A DNA stretch of 38,530 nt from a virus: IMG/VR virus record IMGVR_UViG_3300028193_000173, positions 1 through 38,530 of that record; one strand, 5' to 3'. A program made the position numbers and the translations under genes. Numbering within the stretch: position 1 is the first letter of the stretch; every line of letters begins with the position of its first letter. Shown in pieces: positions 8,149 through 15,950 of the stretch. The notes under the pieces were generated by a model, which ran no database searches, was not told the DNA's origin, and saw only the letters and a program-made list of their open reading frames with translations.

Positions 8149-8489
8149 ACAACGTCGTTCCCTGCGTAGTCATAGCGAAGGTTGGTGATATTTGCTTTTA
8201 TGGTGTTGAGATCAGTGAGGACTATGCGCTCAAAATGGATAAGGACAGGTTCTCTGCGATCTCTGATAGCGGCACGGTTAGGGTCGGTGGTTCTGTGCTC
8301 GAAGCGGTCGAGGAAATCACTACTGCGGAAAAGAAAGTAGTGAAACGAGACAATGCGTGGTGCGTGGTCAGGCACGATACTGGCGAACCGATCAAGTGCT
8401 TTAATATCTCTGAATATGGCGAGGCAGGTGCTAGGAAACGTGCGTATGCATTGCTGTCTGCGATCGAATATGGCGGTGAAGAGCAATGA
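8145..8489 (+). CDS. hypothetical protein after the protease
   Basis: One hundred and fourteen residues, start overlapping the protease stop by ATGA and stop overlapping the next start. The first half is strand-rich (VVIAKVGDICFYGVEI). The second half is mixed, with a WCVVRHDTGEPIKCF strand pair and a C-terminal helix (ARKRAYALLSAIEYG). No family is recognised. Tight coupling to the protease and the following gene suggests one functional unit in head assembly. Confidence 0.65.
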   Translation: MNNVVPCVVIAKVGDICFYGVEISEDYALKMDKDRFSAISDSGTVRVGGSVLEAVEEITTAEKKVVKRDNAWCVVRHDTGEPIKCFNISEYGEAGARKRAYALLSAIEYGGEEQ

Positions 8490-9205
8490 AGTACTTAATG
8501 TATATCGGGCAGGGCAGAAGCACAGCTGTTGTTGGTGATACCGTTACTGTTGCTTTGGACGGTGTTAAGAAGGTTGATAACCCAACACAACCGGAATATC
8601 CCTATTATACGGCTTGCAAGATAACTGAAACTGATGTTAAATCAGTTGATAGTGTAGTGCCGTTGCGGGAGTTGGAACGGTTATCTCAAGTGACTATCGA
8701 CGATGGCGAGGCACTGTTCCAGGTGCATGTTTCTGGTATTGCTGAGGAGAATTACAAAAGTAGACGGTACGGATCGCTATCGTTCGGCGATATGATTATG
8801 GGTTGTCCTGCTCACATCGATCTGCGGATGAAGTTCGGCGGTAGCATTGAGCAGTTCGTACTCACAGGTACGACTGTGCGGGACATTGTTGAACGGCTCT
8901 ATAGTGGTGGCGAGATAAATATCGGTACGATAATAACTAAGAACTTGGAATATTACGATGAGGGGTCGGAGCCAGTTGTTAGCGAACGCGGTGAGATCAA
9001 GCTCGTCCAGAAGAAGGTGACACATATGCTTTCGCGGTGGGTGGAGTCGGACGCACATTATAGCTATCTGGGCTATCTCAGTTCGAACACTGTTACACGC
9101 GAAGTTGTTGGTGATAGTGTTCGGTATCTGTTTGGTGATGGGCAGATAACGGGTACTTTTGCACTCCGGCAGTATGATAACGGGTGGAAGTTCGTAGTTG
9201 CATGA
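8486..9205 (+). CDS. possible phosphoesterase-like (LigD PE) fold protein
   Basis: This 239-residue soluble protein contains a stretch near residues 75-125 with ALFQVHVSG and AHIDLRMKFGGSIEQFV. The H-x-D-L-R-[LM] motif followed by a G and a hydrophobic strand resembles the core of the 3'-phosphoesterase domain of LigD, a fold that I recall near prohead proteases in some phages. The C-terminal part is strand-rich with no known motif. Catalytic activity cannot be claimed because the remaining His ligands are not clear. The stop overlaps the next ATG. Confidence 0.4.
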   Translation: MKYLMYIGQGRSTAVVGDTVTVALDGVKKVDNPTQPEYPYYTACKITETDVKSVDSVVPLRELERLSQVTIDDGEALFQVHVSGIAEENYKSRRYGSLSFGDMIMGCPAHIDLRMKFGGSIEQFVLTGTTVRDIVERLYSGGEINIGTIITKNLEYYDEGSEPVVSERGEIKLVQKKVTHMLSRWVESDAHYSYLGYLSSNTVTREVVGDSVRYLFGDGQITGTFALRQYDNGWKFVVA

Positions 9206-9812
9206 GATGCTTCATTTTGGGTAACGGGCCGTCACTGAACGATGTAGACCTCACATTGCTGAAAGACGAAGCGACATTTGGCTGTAACCGTATATACCTC
9301 AAATGGTCAGACATGGGTTATCCCGTAACTAACTATTTCTTGATTGACACTTATTTCTGCTCATCGCTGCGGCTTGAAGTGCAGCCGTATCTCGATCGTG
9401 GCGTTAAGAAGTTCTTTGTGAAGCATCACAGTGATCGGTACATGCATAGCGATAAGGTTCATGTTGGCGAGGGGTTCATTTCCGTTGGTGAGGGCATGCT
9501 CACATATGCTGCAGAGATGGGTTACGACCAGATTTACCTGCTGGGTATTGATATGGATTATAGCGGGTTGAAGCAGCGGCTCGGTGCTGAGCGGGGCGTT
9601 ACGAAACTTAACGGCGATGACCAGTGGCACTTCGACCGTTCATATTGTGATAATGGGTTTTACTACAAAAAAAACAGGGTGTAGTAGCTCATGCTATGTT
9701 TAAGGATGCGTTCAACCGATTGAGCGGTCGTGGTATCAAGATATACAACGCGAGTGGAAATGGTAAGTTAGAGTATATACCCATAGTGGACTACTATTCG
9801 CTATTCGAATGA
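9202..9812 (+). CDS. DUF115/MptE-like protein 1, frameshifted
   Basis: The zero frame from ATG 9202 gives 160 residues starting MRCFILGNGPSLNDVDL, the Rossmann-like N-terminus of DUF115/MptE-like proteins, and stops at 9684. The -1 frame continues from 9675 for another 45 codons to a TGA at 9812. That tail (FNRLSGRGIKIYNASG, then VDYYSLF) aligns with the end of the paralogue at 11032 (VFNAGVDS, then VDYESLF). The junction is eight A then C, a canonical A-AAA-AAC slippery heptamer at 9669-9675, with a small TAGC/GCTA hairpin nine bases on. The -1 stop overlaps the next start by ATGA. Full length would be about 203 residues. The function is probably in glycan synthesis, as for DUF115 proteins beside sugar genes. 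Confidence 0.75.
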
Positions 9813-10522
9813 TTGTTGGTCTGTTACTGGGGAAATCTGGCAGCCGTGAGCTACCAAACAAGAACTTGGTTGAGGTGTGCGGGAAGCCACTAATGTGCTA
9901 TCCGCTTGAGGCGCTGTCGGCATCTGCAGTTGGTCGTGTGTTTGTTTCAACGGACTCCGCACGGATTGCTGAGGTTGGGTTGGGATATGGTGCTAGTATA
10001 ATCTATCGGCCCGCTCACTTGGCGACTGACGATGCGCTGATGGCGGATGTTATATCGCATAGTTACAAGATGATTCACAATGATTTGGGGCTGAGCATTG
10101 AATTTCTGGTGCTTCTACTTTGCAACTCGCCGACTGTTACTCCAGCACTGATTGATAAGGGTATTGAGCTATTGAGGGAGAATGAAGACGCTGATTCCTG
10201 TGCCACATTTTCACGTTATAACGAGTACAACCCAGCTCGTGCGATGCGTATAGTTGATGGTCATGCGGTTGCGTTTAACTTGCTTACTAGTACGTTCAGC
10301 ACATCCAACCGTGATAGTTTGGGTGATGTCTATTTCTATGATGGTGGGATGGCCGTTATGCGTACTCGCTGTGTGATACCACGTTACGGACGGCGTCCAT
10401 ATACGTGGTTGGGCAAACGATGCATACCACTCGTTCAGGAAGGTGGATTGGATGTTGATAATGAACGTGGTCTGGTACAGGCGGAATGGTGGTTGCGGGA
10501 GAATGGTATATGTGGTCGGTGA
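9809..10522 (+). CDS. CMP-sugar synthetase (NeuA/KdsB-like)
   Basis: This 237-residue cytidylyltransferase is of the acylneuraminate type. The nucleotide-binding loop is LLLGKSGSRELPNKNL, in place of the usual ARxGSKxxxxKN. FVSTDSARIAE, IIYRPAHLATDDA and LLLCNSPTVTP, the CTP/sugar-binding segment with a final D-N-E-R, are all present. It would activate a nonulosonate or related acid sugar with CTP. It is coupled by ATGA to the frameshifted DUF115 gene and overlaps the SGNH gene, so it belongs to the glycan operon. The exact sugar is unknown. Confidence 0.85.
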   Translation: MIVGLLLGKSGSRELPNKNLVEVCGKPLMCYPLEALSASAVGRVFVSTDSARIAEVGLGYGASIIYRPAHLATDDALMADVISHSYKMIHNDLGLSIEFLVLLLCNSPTVTPALIDKGIELLRENEDADSCATFSRYNEYNPARAMRIVDGHAVAFNLLTSTFSTSNRDSLGDVYFYDGGMAVMRTRCVIPRYGRRPYTWLGKRCIPLVQEGGLDVDNERGLVQAEWWLRENGICGR

Positions 10523-11045
10523 CAGCCATGCACGGGAACTGTTCGCGGGTCATAACGAGTACGATAATCACAAGGTTGGTACATGGGCTGCGTTCAGATT
10601 GCACACCCACCACGAAGAGTTTGTGAGGCATCTGAACGGGCATGAACACGATAAAATCATTGTCGTATTTGGTGAGATAGATGTGCGTGAGCATATAGTG
10701 GATCAAGCGAAAAAGCAGAACCGAACGACAGACGAATTGGTAGATGATACTGCGCTCTCGTTCGTTGAATACATCTCATCGTTATGTTACGATATTAGCA
10801 TATTGAGTGTCCCTCCAACTGGTGATGGTGATGACGACAAGGTATTCAGAGGTACATACGAGGAGCGGAAACATATTACCGAGCGGTTGAATGCACGATA
10901 TGAGTACTATTGCGGTCGATTTAATGTTCCGTTCGTTAATGTCTACAAATATTTAGTTGATGAGAACGGTGATAGACGCAAGGAGCTGGTGGTTGATCAG
11001 GTGCATTTAGGTTGCATTGCGGACATAATAAATGACCGAAGATAG
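10503..11045 (+). CDS. SGNH/GDSL hydrolase
   Basis: About 180 residues from ATG 10503. The N-terminus MVYVVGDSHAREL is SGNH block I with the catalytic Ser. VVFGEIDVRE is the GxND-like oxyanion block, and the C-terminal DQVHLG supplies the D-x-x-H pair. Such enzymes add or remove acyl groups, often acetyl on sugars. No signal peptide is visible, so it acts inside the cell, probably on a glycan precursor. It overlaps the preceding CMP-sugar synthetase by 20 bases and the following DUF115 gene by 14. Confidence 0.8.
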   Translation: MVYVVGDSHARELFAGHNEYDNHKVGTWAAFRLHTHHEEFVRHLNGHEHDKIIVVFGEIDVREHIVDQAKKQNRTTDELVDDTALSFVEYISSLCYDISILSVPPTGDGDDDKVFRGTYEERKHITERLNARYEYYCGRFNVPFVNVYKYLVDENGDRRKELVVDQVHLGCIADIINDRR

Positions 11046-11754
11046 AGTTCACGGAATGCGGGATCTGCTAGGGCGATATTACCACAAACACTGTGGTGAA
11101 CGGTGTTTCGTTTTAGGTAATGGGCCGTCGTTAAACAAACTCGATCTATCAAAGTTGTCTGATGAGTGGTTGTTCGGGTGCAACTGTATTTACCTGAAAC
11201 GCGACGAGTTGGAACGTGGCGTTGACTACTACTTCTTGGTAGATACGATCTTGGCGCCGCAAATACAGCATGAAGTGAACGAATATTTGTCACATGGCGA
11301 TATTAAGGTGCTGTTTCTGCATAGTGCCTATACCGATATCATTCATGATAATGGTGCAGATGTGATAGTTAGCCAGTGGAGTAATGTCGTTCAGTCTTTT
11401 AGTAATACAGGCACACTGATGGTGATTATTGCAGCGTATATGGGGTTCAATCCAGTCTATATGATTGGTATGGATGCGAACTATGACGGTATCGTAGATG
11501 GTTCACGACCTATAAGAAGGAATGTTCATACGCTCATCGGTGATGACCAGTGGCATTTCGATCCTAATTACTCACGAAAACCCGATGGGACGTCTATTGA
11601 GTTCATATTTGGTGTGGATGAAGCAAGTCTCATGTTAGCAGGATTTGATCGGGCATACGGTATAGCGGCTGGTTGTGGGTGCAGTGTATTCAATGCTGGT
11701 GTAGATAGCCGGTTACAGATTTTTGAGAAAGTGGATTATGAGTCGTTATTCTGA
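11032..11754 (+). CDS. DUF115/MptE-like protein 2
   Basis: A 240-residue, intact member of the DUF115/MptE-like family. CFVLGNGPSLNKLDL near residue 25 is the glycine-rich loop. FGCNCIYL, YYFLVDT and MIGMDANYDG are the following strands. GDDQWHFDPNYS is shared with the copy at 9202, and the end VDYESLF is also shared. Cellular relatives include 6-hydroxymethyl-pterin pyrophosphokinase (MptE) and glycosylation-associated proteins; the surrounding genes favour a glycan role here. It is the best template for judging the frameshift in the first copy. Confidence 0.8.
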   Translation: MTEDRVHGMRDLLGRYYHKHCGERCFVLGNGPSLNKLDLSKLSDEWLFGCNCIYLKRDELERGVDYYFLVDTILAPQIQHEVNEYLSHGDIKVLFLHSAYTDIIHDNGADVIVSQWSNVVQSFSNTGTLMVIIAAYMGFNPVYMIGMDANYDGIVDGSRPIRRNVHTLIGDDQWHFDPNYSRKPDGTSIEFIFGVDEASLMLAGFDRAYGIAAGCGCSVFNAGVDSRLQIFEKVDYESLF

Positions 11755-12407
11755 TGAAGAAAAAGAACGCTATAGTTACAGGTGCCAGTCGCGGGATTGG
11801 CAAGCAAATCGCTGATGATCTGGAAGCTGGTGGGGTTAACGTTTTGCGGTGCGATTCCAGCAATGTTAATTTGTTACAGGATGATTTTGACATCTTTGAA
11901 TCTCTTGAGCGGCTGTTGGATGGGTTAGAAGATAAAAGCATACATATTCTTGTGAACAACGCTGGTATTTCAACTGGTTGCGATGTTGATGTTTTACAGG
12001 TCAATTTGAGAGCACCGGATATACTAGTGACGTTCTTAAAACCTTACTTGACCGATGGTGCTCGTATCGTCAATATCGGCTCGGTCTACGGTTCTGTTAC
12101 TGAGATTGGTCGGGGGATGTACTCGGCATCCAAAGCTGGCATATCGTCACTTACGAGAACATTGGCACTCGAACTCGCGGATAGGAGCATTCTTGTGAAT
12201 TGTGTCGCTCCAGGGTTCACTGACACGGACATGACCAGAACACGGTTGGGTGAACGGGGCATGACAGAAAAGAGGCAGCAAATACCACTCGGTAGGTTGG
12301 CAACGCCTAAAGACATCTCAAATGTGGTGTTGTTCCTTTGTTCTGAATCAAACACATACATTACGGGGACGACGATTCTGGTCGATGGCGGTTACGTATT
12401 GCGATGA
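11754..12407 (+). CDS. short-chain dehydrogenase/reductase
   Basis: A 217-residue classical SDR. TGASRGIG binds NAD(P), NNAG is the stabilising motif, GSVY is the catalytic serine region, YSASK carries the catalytic Tyr and Lys, and LVDGGYVLR is the usual end. It would oxidise or reduce a hydroxyl/keto group on a sugar or cyclitol, given its neighbours. It is FabG-like in sequence, but an acyl-ACP role is unlikely in an archaeal virus. The start and stop both overlap neighbours by ATGA. Confidence 0.9.
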   Translation: MKKKNAIVTGASRGIGKQIADDLEAGGVNVLRCDSSNVNLLQDDFDIFESLERLLDGLEDKSIHILVNNAGISTGCDVDVLQVNLRAPDILVTFLKPYLTDGARIVNIGSVYGSVTEIGRGMYSASKAGISSLTRTLALELADRSILVNCVAPGFTDTDMTRTRLGERGMTEKRQQIPLGRLATPKDISNVVLFLCSESNTYITGTTILVDGGYVLR

Positions 12408-13408
12408 GTGAATTGTTTGCAACTGTTAAGACACGCGTAATCTCGTGTGAGGGTAATGCTTATAAGGTCTTCTTTGGCGACGCAAATGAAGCGCTGGCGA
12501 AGTACGGGTTGATGACTGTTTATCTGGTAGATTCAGAACTCAAAGAGTTAGAAATTGATAGTCAGAACATTATATACATAAATGCTAAGGAGATTAGCAA
12601 GACGTATTCCGCGATAGGAGTTACTATTGGGTTCATCTTACAGACCGGAATTAGAAGGAATTGGAAACTCGTTGCCATTGGTGGTGGCGTGATCCAGGAC
12701 GTTGCGGGGTTCATCGCATCGATATTATTCAGGGGTGTCAAGTGGGATTACTACCCGACAACGCTCTTGGCGCAGGCGGATAGTTGCATCGGGTCAAAGA
12801 CATCCATTAACGTTGATGGCTTCAAGAATCTGGTTGGTACGTTCTATCCACCTGAGCGAGTTGTAATAGATACAAAATTCCTAGAGACGTTGCCTTACAG
12901 TGCGGTTGTCTCTGGTATGGGCGAGATAGTCAAGTACCATATTCTTAATGGCGATTACAATCTGGTCAGCGAGGATTATGAAGAGTTGATCAAGTACTGT
13001 CTAAGGGTGAAGATGCCGTATATCGAGCAGGACGAATTTGATAGCGGGCTACGAAGATGCTTAAACTACGGGCATACGTTTGGGCATGCGCTTGAGACCG
13101 TTTCTGGTTATATGATACCGCATGGACAAGCAGTTCTGGCTGGTATGGATATTGCTAATTACATATCCTTCACACTCGGTCTTCTTTCTAAGGAAACATA
13201 CCGGAAGGTTCGCGGGTTCATTGCACCGCATATACTAGTACCGTACGATGCTGATACCGCTGCTATGCTCAAGGCGCTTGAAATGGATAAGAAGAATACT
13301 AATGGTGAACTAACCTGTATCTTATTGACGGATACGGGCATTAAAGAGACATGGTTGAGTTACAGTATGGTTAGCGGGTTGTTAGATGGATATAGAGCAG
13401 CAACGTAA
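12404..13408 (+). CDS. dehydroquinate-synthase-like sugar phosphate cyclase
   Basis: A 334-residue member of the AroB superfamily. IGGGVIQDVAGF binds NAD. PTTLLAQADSCIGSKTSIN then KNLVGTFYPP form the substrate region. GMGEIVKYH, GHTFGHALE and PHGQAV supply the Glu-His-His metal site. The NAD-dependent cyclases of this family make dehydroquinate, 2-deoxy-scyllo-inosose or valiolone-type cyclitols from different sugar phosphates. Lack of other shikimate genes and the sugar-gene context argue against dehydroquinate. With GmhA-like and transaldolase genes present, a heptulose phosphate substrate is attractive but not proven. Confidence 0.87.
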   Translation: MSELFATVKTRVISCEGNAYKVFFGDANEALAKYGLMTVYLVDSELKELEIDSQNIIYINAKEISKTYSAIGVTIGFILQTGIRRNWKLVAIGGGVIQDVAGFIASILFRGVKWDYYPTTLLAQADSCIGSKTSINVDGFKNLVGTFYPPERVVIDTKFLETLPYSAVVSGMGEIVKYHILNGDYNLVSEDYEELIKYCLRVKMPYIEQDEFDSGLRRCLNYGHTFGHALETVSGYMIPHGQAVLAGMDIANYISFTLGLLSKETYRKVRGFIAPHILVPYDADTAAMLKALEMDKKNTNGELTCILLTDTGIKETWLSYSMVSGLLDGYRAAT

Positions 13409-13964
13409 CTACTGGAAGGATATGACGATAGAAGATGCATACCGCTGGGGTGATCCTTTAAGTGGGTGTGCAAAGAGTAACGGTAAGGTATTGGGTAACT
13501 ATTTGAGCTTACTGAATCGGTTGGTTCCGCTGATCGCTGGCAAGGTAGTGGTTGAAATCGGTTGTGGAGCGGGCAAGTGGACTCAGTATCTGGCATTACA
13601 TGCGAAGGAAGTTGTTGCGGTTGATATTATTGATTCCAAGTACAGGTTCGTAGCGAAGAATGTGCGGTTCTATCCTACTAGCGGGTACGAGTTGAGCGGT
13701 ATAGCAACTGATTACGCGGACGTTATATTCTCGATCGATACGTTAGTCCGCACTGATAAGGTTGGTCTGATCAAGTACATGCTTGAATTCAAGCGAGTGC
13801 TAAAACCAGATGGCAAGATGTGCATACACTTGCCGTGTGAGATGCAACCACTGAGTAGAAAGTTCGGGTTTGAGAAGCTTAGTATGGAAGATATCAAGGA
13901 GTTGTTTGGCGTGTGTAATATCGATATGGAAACGATTAATCATGGCGTTATCGTCTGGGTATGA
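13386..13964 (+). CDS. SAM-dependent methyltransferase 1
   Basis: A 192-residue class I methyltransferase. VVVEIGCGAGKWTQYLA near residues 53-69 is motif I, VVAVDII is the acidic strand, and FKRVLKPDGKMCIHLP is the motif after the substrate strand. It is likely to methylate a sugar or a small molecule, since it lies between the cyclase and a radical SAM gene. It overlaps the cyclase by 23 bases. The substrate is unknown. Confidence 0.83.
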   Translation: MDIEQQRNYWKDMTIEDAYRWGDPLSGCAKSNGKVLGNYLSLLNRLVPLIAGKVVVEIGCGAGKWTQYLALHAKEVVAVDIIDSKYRFVAKNVRFYPTSGYELSGIATDYADVIFSIDTLVRTDKVGLIKYMLEFKRVLKPDGKMCIHLPCEMQPLSRKFGFEKLSMEDIKELFGVCNIDMETINHGVIVWV

Positions 13965-14089
13965 AGCAGCGCAGGGTTAAGGATGTTCTGTATCAGGACG
14001 AGGACGAGAATAGCAAGAACATGGAACTGAACCCTCGGCTTGAGAAGAAACTATTTAGGAGCATAAAAGGTAAAAGGCGGAGGTGGTAA
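13961..14089 (+). CDS. very small basic protein
   Basis: Forty-two residues beginning at the ATG that overlaps the methyltransferase stop. It is rich in Arg/Lys at both ends (MKQRRVKDV and KGKRRRW) with an acidic centre. Its coupling by ATGA favours real translation. A GGAGGTGG ribosome-binding sequence for the next gene lies within its last codons. It could be a nucleic-acid-binding peptide or only a translational bridge; no family is recognised. Confidence 0.45.
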   Translation: MKQRRVKDVLYQDEDENSKNMELNPRLEKKLFRSIKGKRRRW

Positions 14090-14093
14090 TAAA

Positions 14094-14942
14094 GTGATTT
14101 TAGAGTTGTCGAGTTCGTGCTTGGGGTTTTCTTGTCCGTTCTGTCCAAAAACGACTGAAAAAAAGAAACGCGAGAATGGGTTCATGCCGTTTGAGGTAGT
14201 GACGGCTCTGATTCCATTCGTTAAACCGGGTGAACACACATACATTGCGGGTTATGGCTGTAGTTTTTTAAACCCACAATTCGAGAAGATTGTCAAGTTC
14301 ATCAAACAGTGCGGTATCGGTACTATGCTTCCGACCAATGTAGCGGAACTGGAGTACCTCAGTGATTTCAGTACCTTGAGGTTTGTTGATGGGTTGCATC
14401 TATCGGTGGACTCACTGGTAGACAAGAAGTGGAAGGGTCAGGACGTTGAGAAGGTGCTTTCTACGATTGACCACATCAAGCAAATTGGTCATTCTGGGCT
14501 GATGGTGAATATGGTTATTAGGGAAGAAAACCTGTTTGAGATTCCCGATTTCATTACGGCGTTCATACTCAATCGCGGTATCCCTTTGCGGTTGACGTTC
14601 GAAAGCCCATGTTACACTATGACAGAGAACATGAAGAAACGATATACCAAGTTGGTGCGTGAATACAATAATCTCACTTCGTGGCTCTCTGCTTATCGGA
14701 ACCTGCAGGTGGCAGTTGACACTGGCTGTAGCAAGTTCGATACGTGTTCATTCAGAAAGAACAGGGAGCTGGTATTCGACTGGCAGGGCAACCAATACCC
14801 ATGTACGAACGCGTTCTTCTCACCGTATAAGTTCGATGCTGAGTCGCTACAGCAGGTATATGACGGTACGCATCCAGTTTGTGATACTTGTAAGAAGGTA
14901 GATGATATTTGGCGTGAGATTGGCATTAAGAGATTGGGTTAG
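14094..14942 (+). CDS. radical SAM protein with SPASM-like C-terminus
   Basis: A 282-residue protein from GTG 14094, after a strong GGAGG. The first cluster motif near the N-terminus reads C-LGFS-C-PF-C, that is CX4CX2C instead of the common CX3CX2C. GYGCSFLNP and LHLSVDS are the barrel strands expected in radical SAM enzymes. The C-terminus has a further cysteine set (CSKFDTC, YPCTNAF, VCDTCKK) like SPASM/twitch domains that hold extra iron-sulfur clusters. Substrates in sugar clusters include epimerised or deoxygenated sugars. It is uncertain whether this one acts on sugars or on a peptide. Confidence 0.75.
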   Translation: MILELSSSCLGFSCPFCPKTTEKKKRENGFMPFEVVTALIPFVKPGEHTYIAGYGCSFLNPQFEKIVKFIKQCGIGTMLPTNVAELEYLSDFSTLRFVDGLHLSVDSLVDKKWKGQDVEKVLSTIDHIKQIGHSGLMVNMVIREENLFEIPDFITAFILNRGIPLRLTFESPCYTMTENMKKRYTKLVREYNNLTSWLSAYRNLQVAVDTGCSKFDTCSFRKNRELVFDWQGNQYPCTNAFFSPYKFDAESLQQVYDGTHPVCDTCKKVDDIWREIGIKRLG

Positions 14943-14956
14943 GTGGTGTTGTTGAA

Positions 14957-15610
14957 ATGGTTGTGTTAAGAGATGAGTTGAAGCCGTTTATGGTCGATCA
15001 CACACCCGATCCGCACGATCCAGAGATACTGAACAAGTACGAAGTGGACGCTTTGGGTGAGTACATCCGAGGTAGAAAGAAAGTTGTCGATATCGGTTGC
15101 GGGCTCGGACGTAGTAGTGTCGCATTCTATCACGCATTCGATATGAAAGACGCGATATTCTACTTGGTGGATTATGATGAGAAACGGTTATGGAGCGACT
15201 ATCAAGTTGTTGGCGGGCGACCGCTAGGTTATAGCAGTCGAGTAGTACCAATAACCTGTTTCAAGGCGATTAATGCGTATTGTACTGATAACGGATTCGT
15301 TCGGTGCAATGTACGCGGTATGAATACTAAATACTATCAGCGGTTTAAGGGCGTCGATCTGCTGTATAGCTTCTTCGCGGTTGGGTTCCACTTCCCTATA
15401 CAGAAGTTCATTGAGGAGCACGAGGTTGGCAAGTTCACTAGTGACGATGTTGTGTTGATTTTTGGTGTACGAAAAGAAGGCAGCCCAACATACGAGCAGT
15501 CTATCCCACCAGAGTACGTCCATCCATTTGAATTGGTCGAACGGATAAAGAGCGAATCACCAGACGAGGATTTCGTGGTCTATAAGAAGGTTGTGGATAT
15601 AGTTGCATGA
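14957..15610 (+). CDS. SAM-dependent methyltransferase 2
   Basis: A 217-residue class I methyltransferase-like protein. KKVVDIGCGLGRSSVAFYHA near residues 40-60 is motif I, FYLVDYDEKRL the second acidic strand, and VDLLYSFFAVGFHFP the post-catalytic strand. The C-terminus has VVLIFGVRKEGSPTY. The substrate is unknown. Its stop overlaps the start of a DUF115 remnant, and the last bases before that overlap are nearly identical to those before the DUF115 gene at 9202, showing shared ancestry of the junction. Confidence 0.75.
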   Translation: MVVLRDELKPFMVDHTPDPHDPEILNKYEVDALGEYIRGRKKVVDIGCGLGRSSVAFYHAFDMKDAIFYLVDYDEKRLWSDYQVVGGRPLGYSSRVVPITCFKAINAYCTDNGFVRCNVRGMNTKYYQRFKGVDLLYSFFAVGFHFPIQKFIEEHEVGKFTSDDVVLIFGVRKEGSPTYEQSIPPEYVHPFELVERIKSESPDEDFVVYKKVVDIVA

Positions 15611-15792
15611 GATGCTTCGTTTTGGGTAACGGGCCGAGCCTCATAAAGCACGATCTGACCAAACTGGAGCATGAGGTGACATTTGGCTGTAACCGCATCT
15701 ACCTGTTGCGGGAGCAGATGGGCTTTCCCGTAACGTACTATTTCTGCGTTGATTCTATTATGCCAGCGATATTGCAATGCGTCCGTGCATAG
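15607..15792 (+). pseudogene. truncated DUF115 gene
   Basis: Sixty-one codons beginning MRCFVLGNGPSL and reaching YYFCVDSIMPAILQ, then a stop. The full-length relatives are about 200-240 residues, so only the N-terminal Rossmann part remains. The nucleotide match to 9202 covers the start context and scattered segments such as TTTTGGGTAACGGGCCG, indicating a fairly recent duplication. The break coincides with an IS605-type right-end sequence just downstream, so transposition and deletion probably removed the rest. It is unlikely to be functional. Confidence 0.8.
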
Positions 15793-15795
15793 ATC

Positions 15796-15909
15796 AATTC
15801 ATAGCAGACAGGGATGTTATGAAGGGGAGCACTGATACCCCACAGGAGGCAATGGTATGAACGCTGCCAACCTCAGAACCCCACGGCTTCAGTCGTGGGA
15901 GTATGTCAG
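15796..15909 (+). mobile_element. solo IS605-type right end / omega-RNA-like sequence
   Basis: A roughly 115-nt segment holds a GGGGAGCACTGATACCCC hairpin (15824-15841), then GGAGGCAATGG, GAACGCTGCCAACCTC, and a final CCCACGGC-TTCA-GTCGTGGG hairpin followed by GAGTATGTCAG. I recognise this order from the 3' region of archaeal IS605-family tnpB elements, where it forms both the transposon right end and the omega-RNA scaffold. No tnpB or tnpA lies nearby. The last 36 nt (15874-15909) recur exactly at 19907. It is either a degraded insertion, a non-autonomous element, or a retained RNA scaffold. The left boundary is approximate. Confidence 0.7.
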
Positions 15910-15950
15910 CGTAATGTGTTCTTTTTGAAGGCGGCGAGGGGGGTTATTGA

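Noticed and set aside
11032-11754. 6-hydroxymethylpterin pyrophosphokinase (MptE) function
   Set aside because: The family name includes MptE, but there are no other methanopterin genes and the setting is glycan synthesis, so only the family is stated.
12404-13408. Shikimate-pathway 3-dehydroquinate synthase
   Set aside because: No other aromatic biosynthesis genes are present and all neighbours act on sugars; kept as a cyclase of unknown substrate.
15790-15950. Intact insertion sequence
   Set aside because: Only the right-end/omega-RNA-like part is present; no tnpA or tnpB reading frame exists on either strand nearby.
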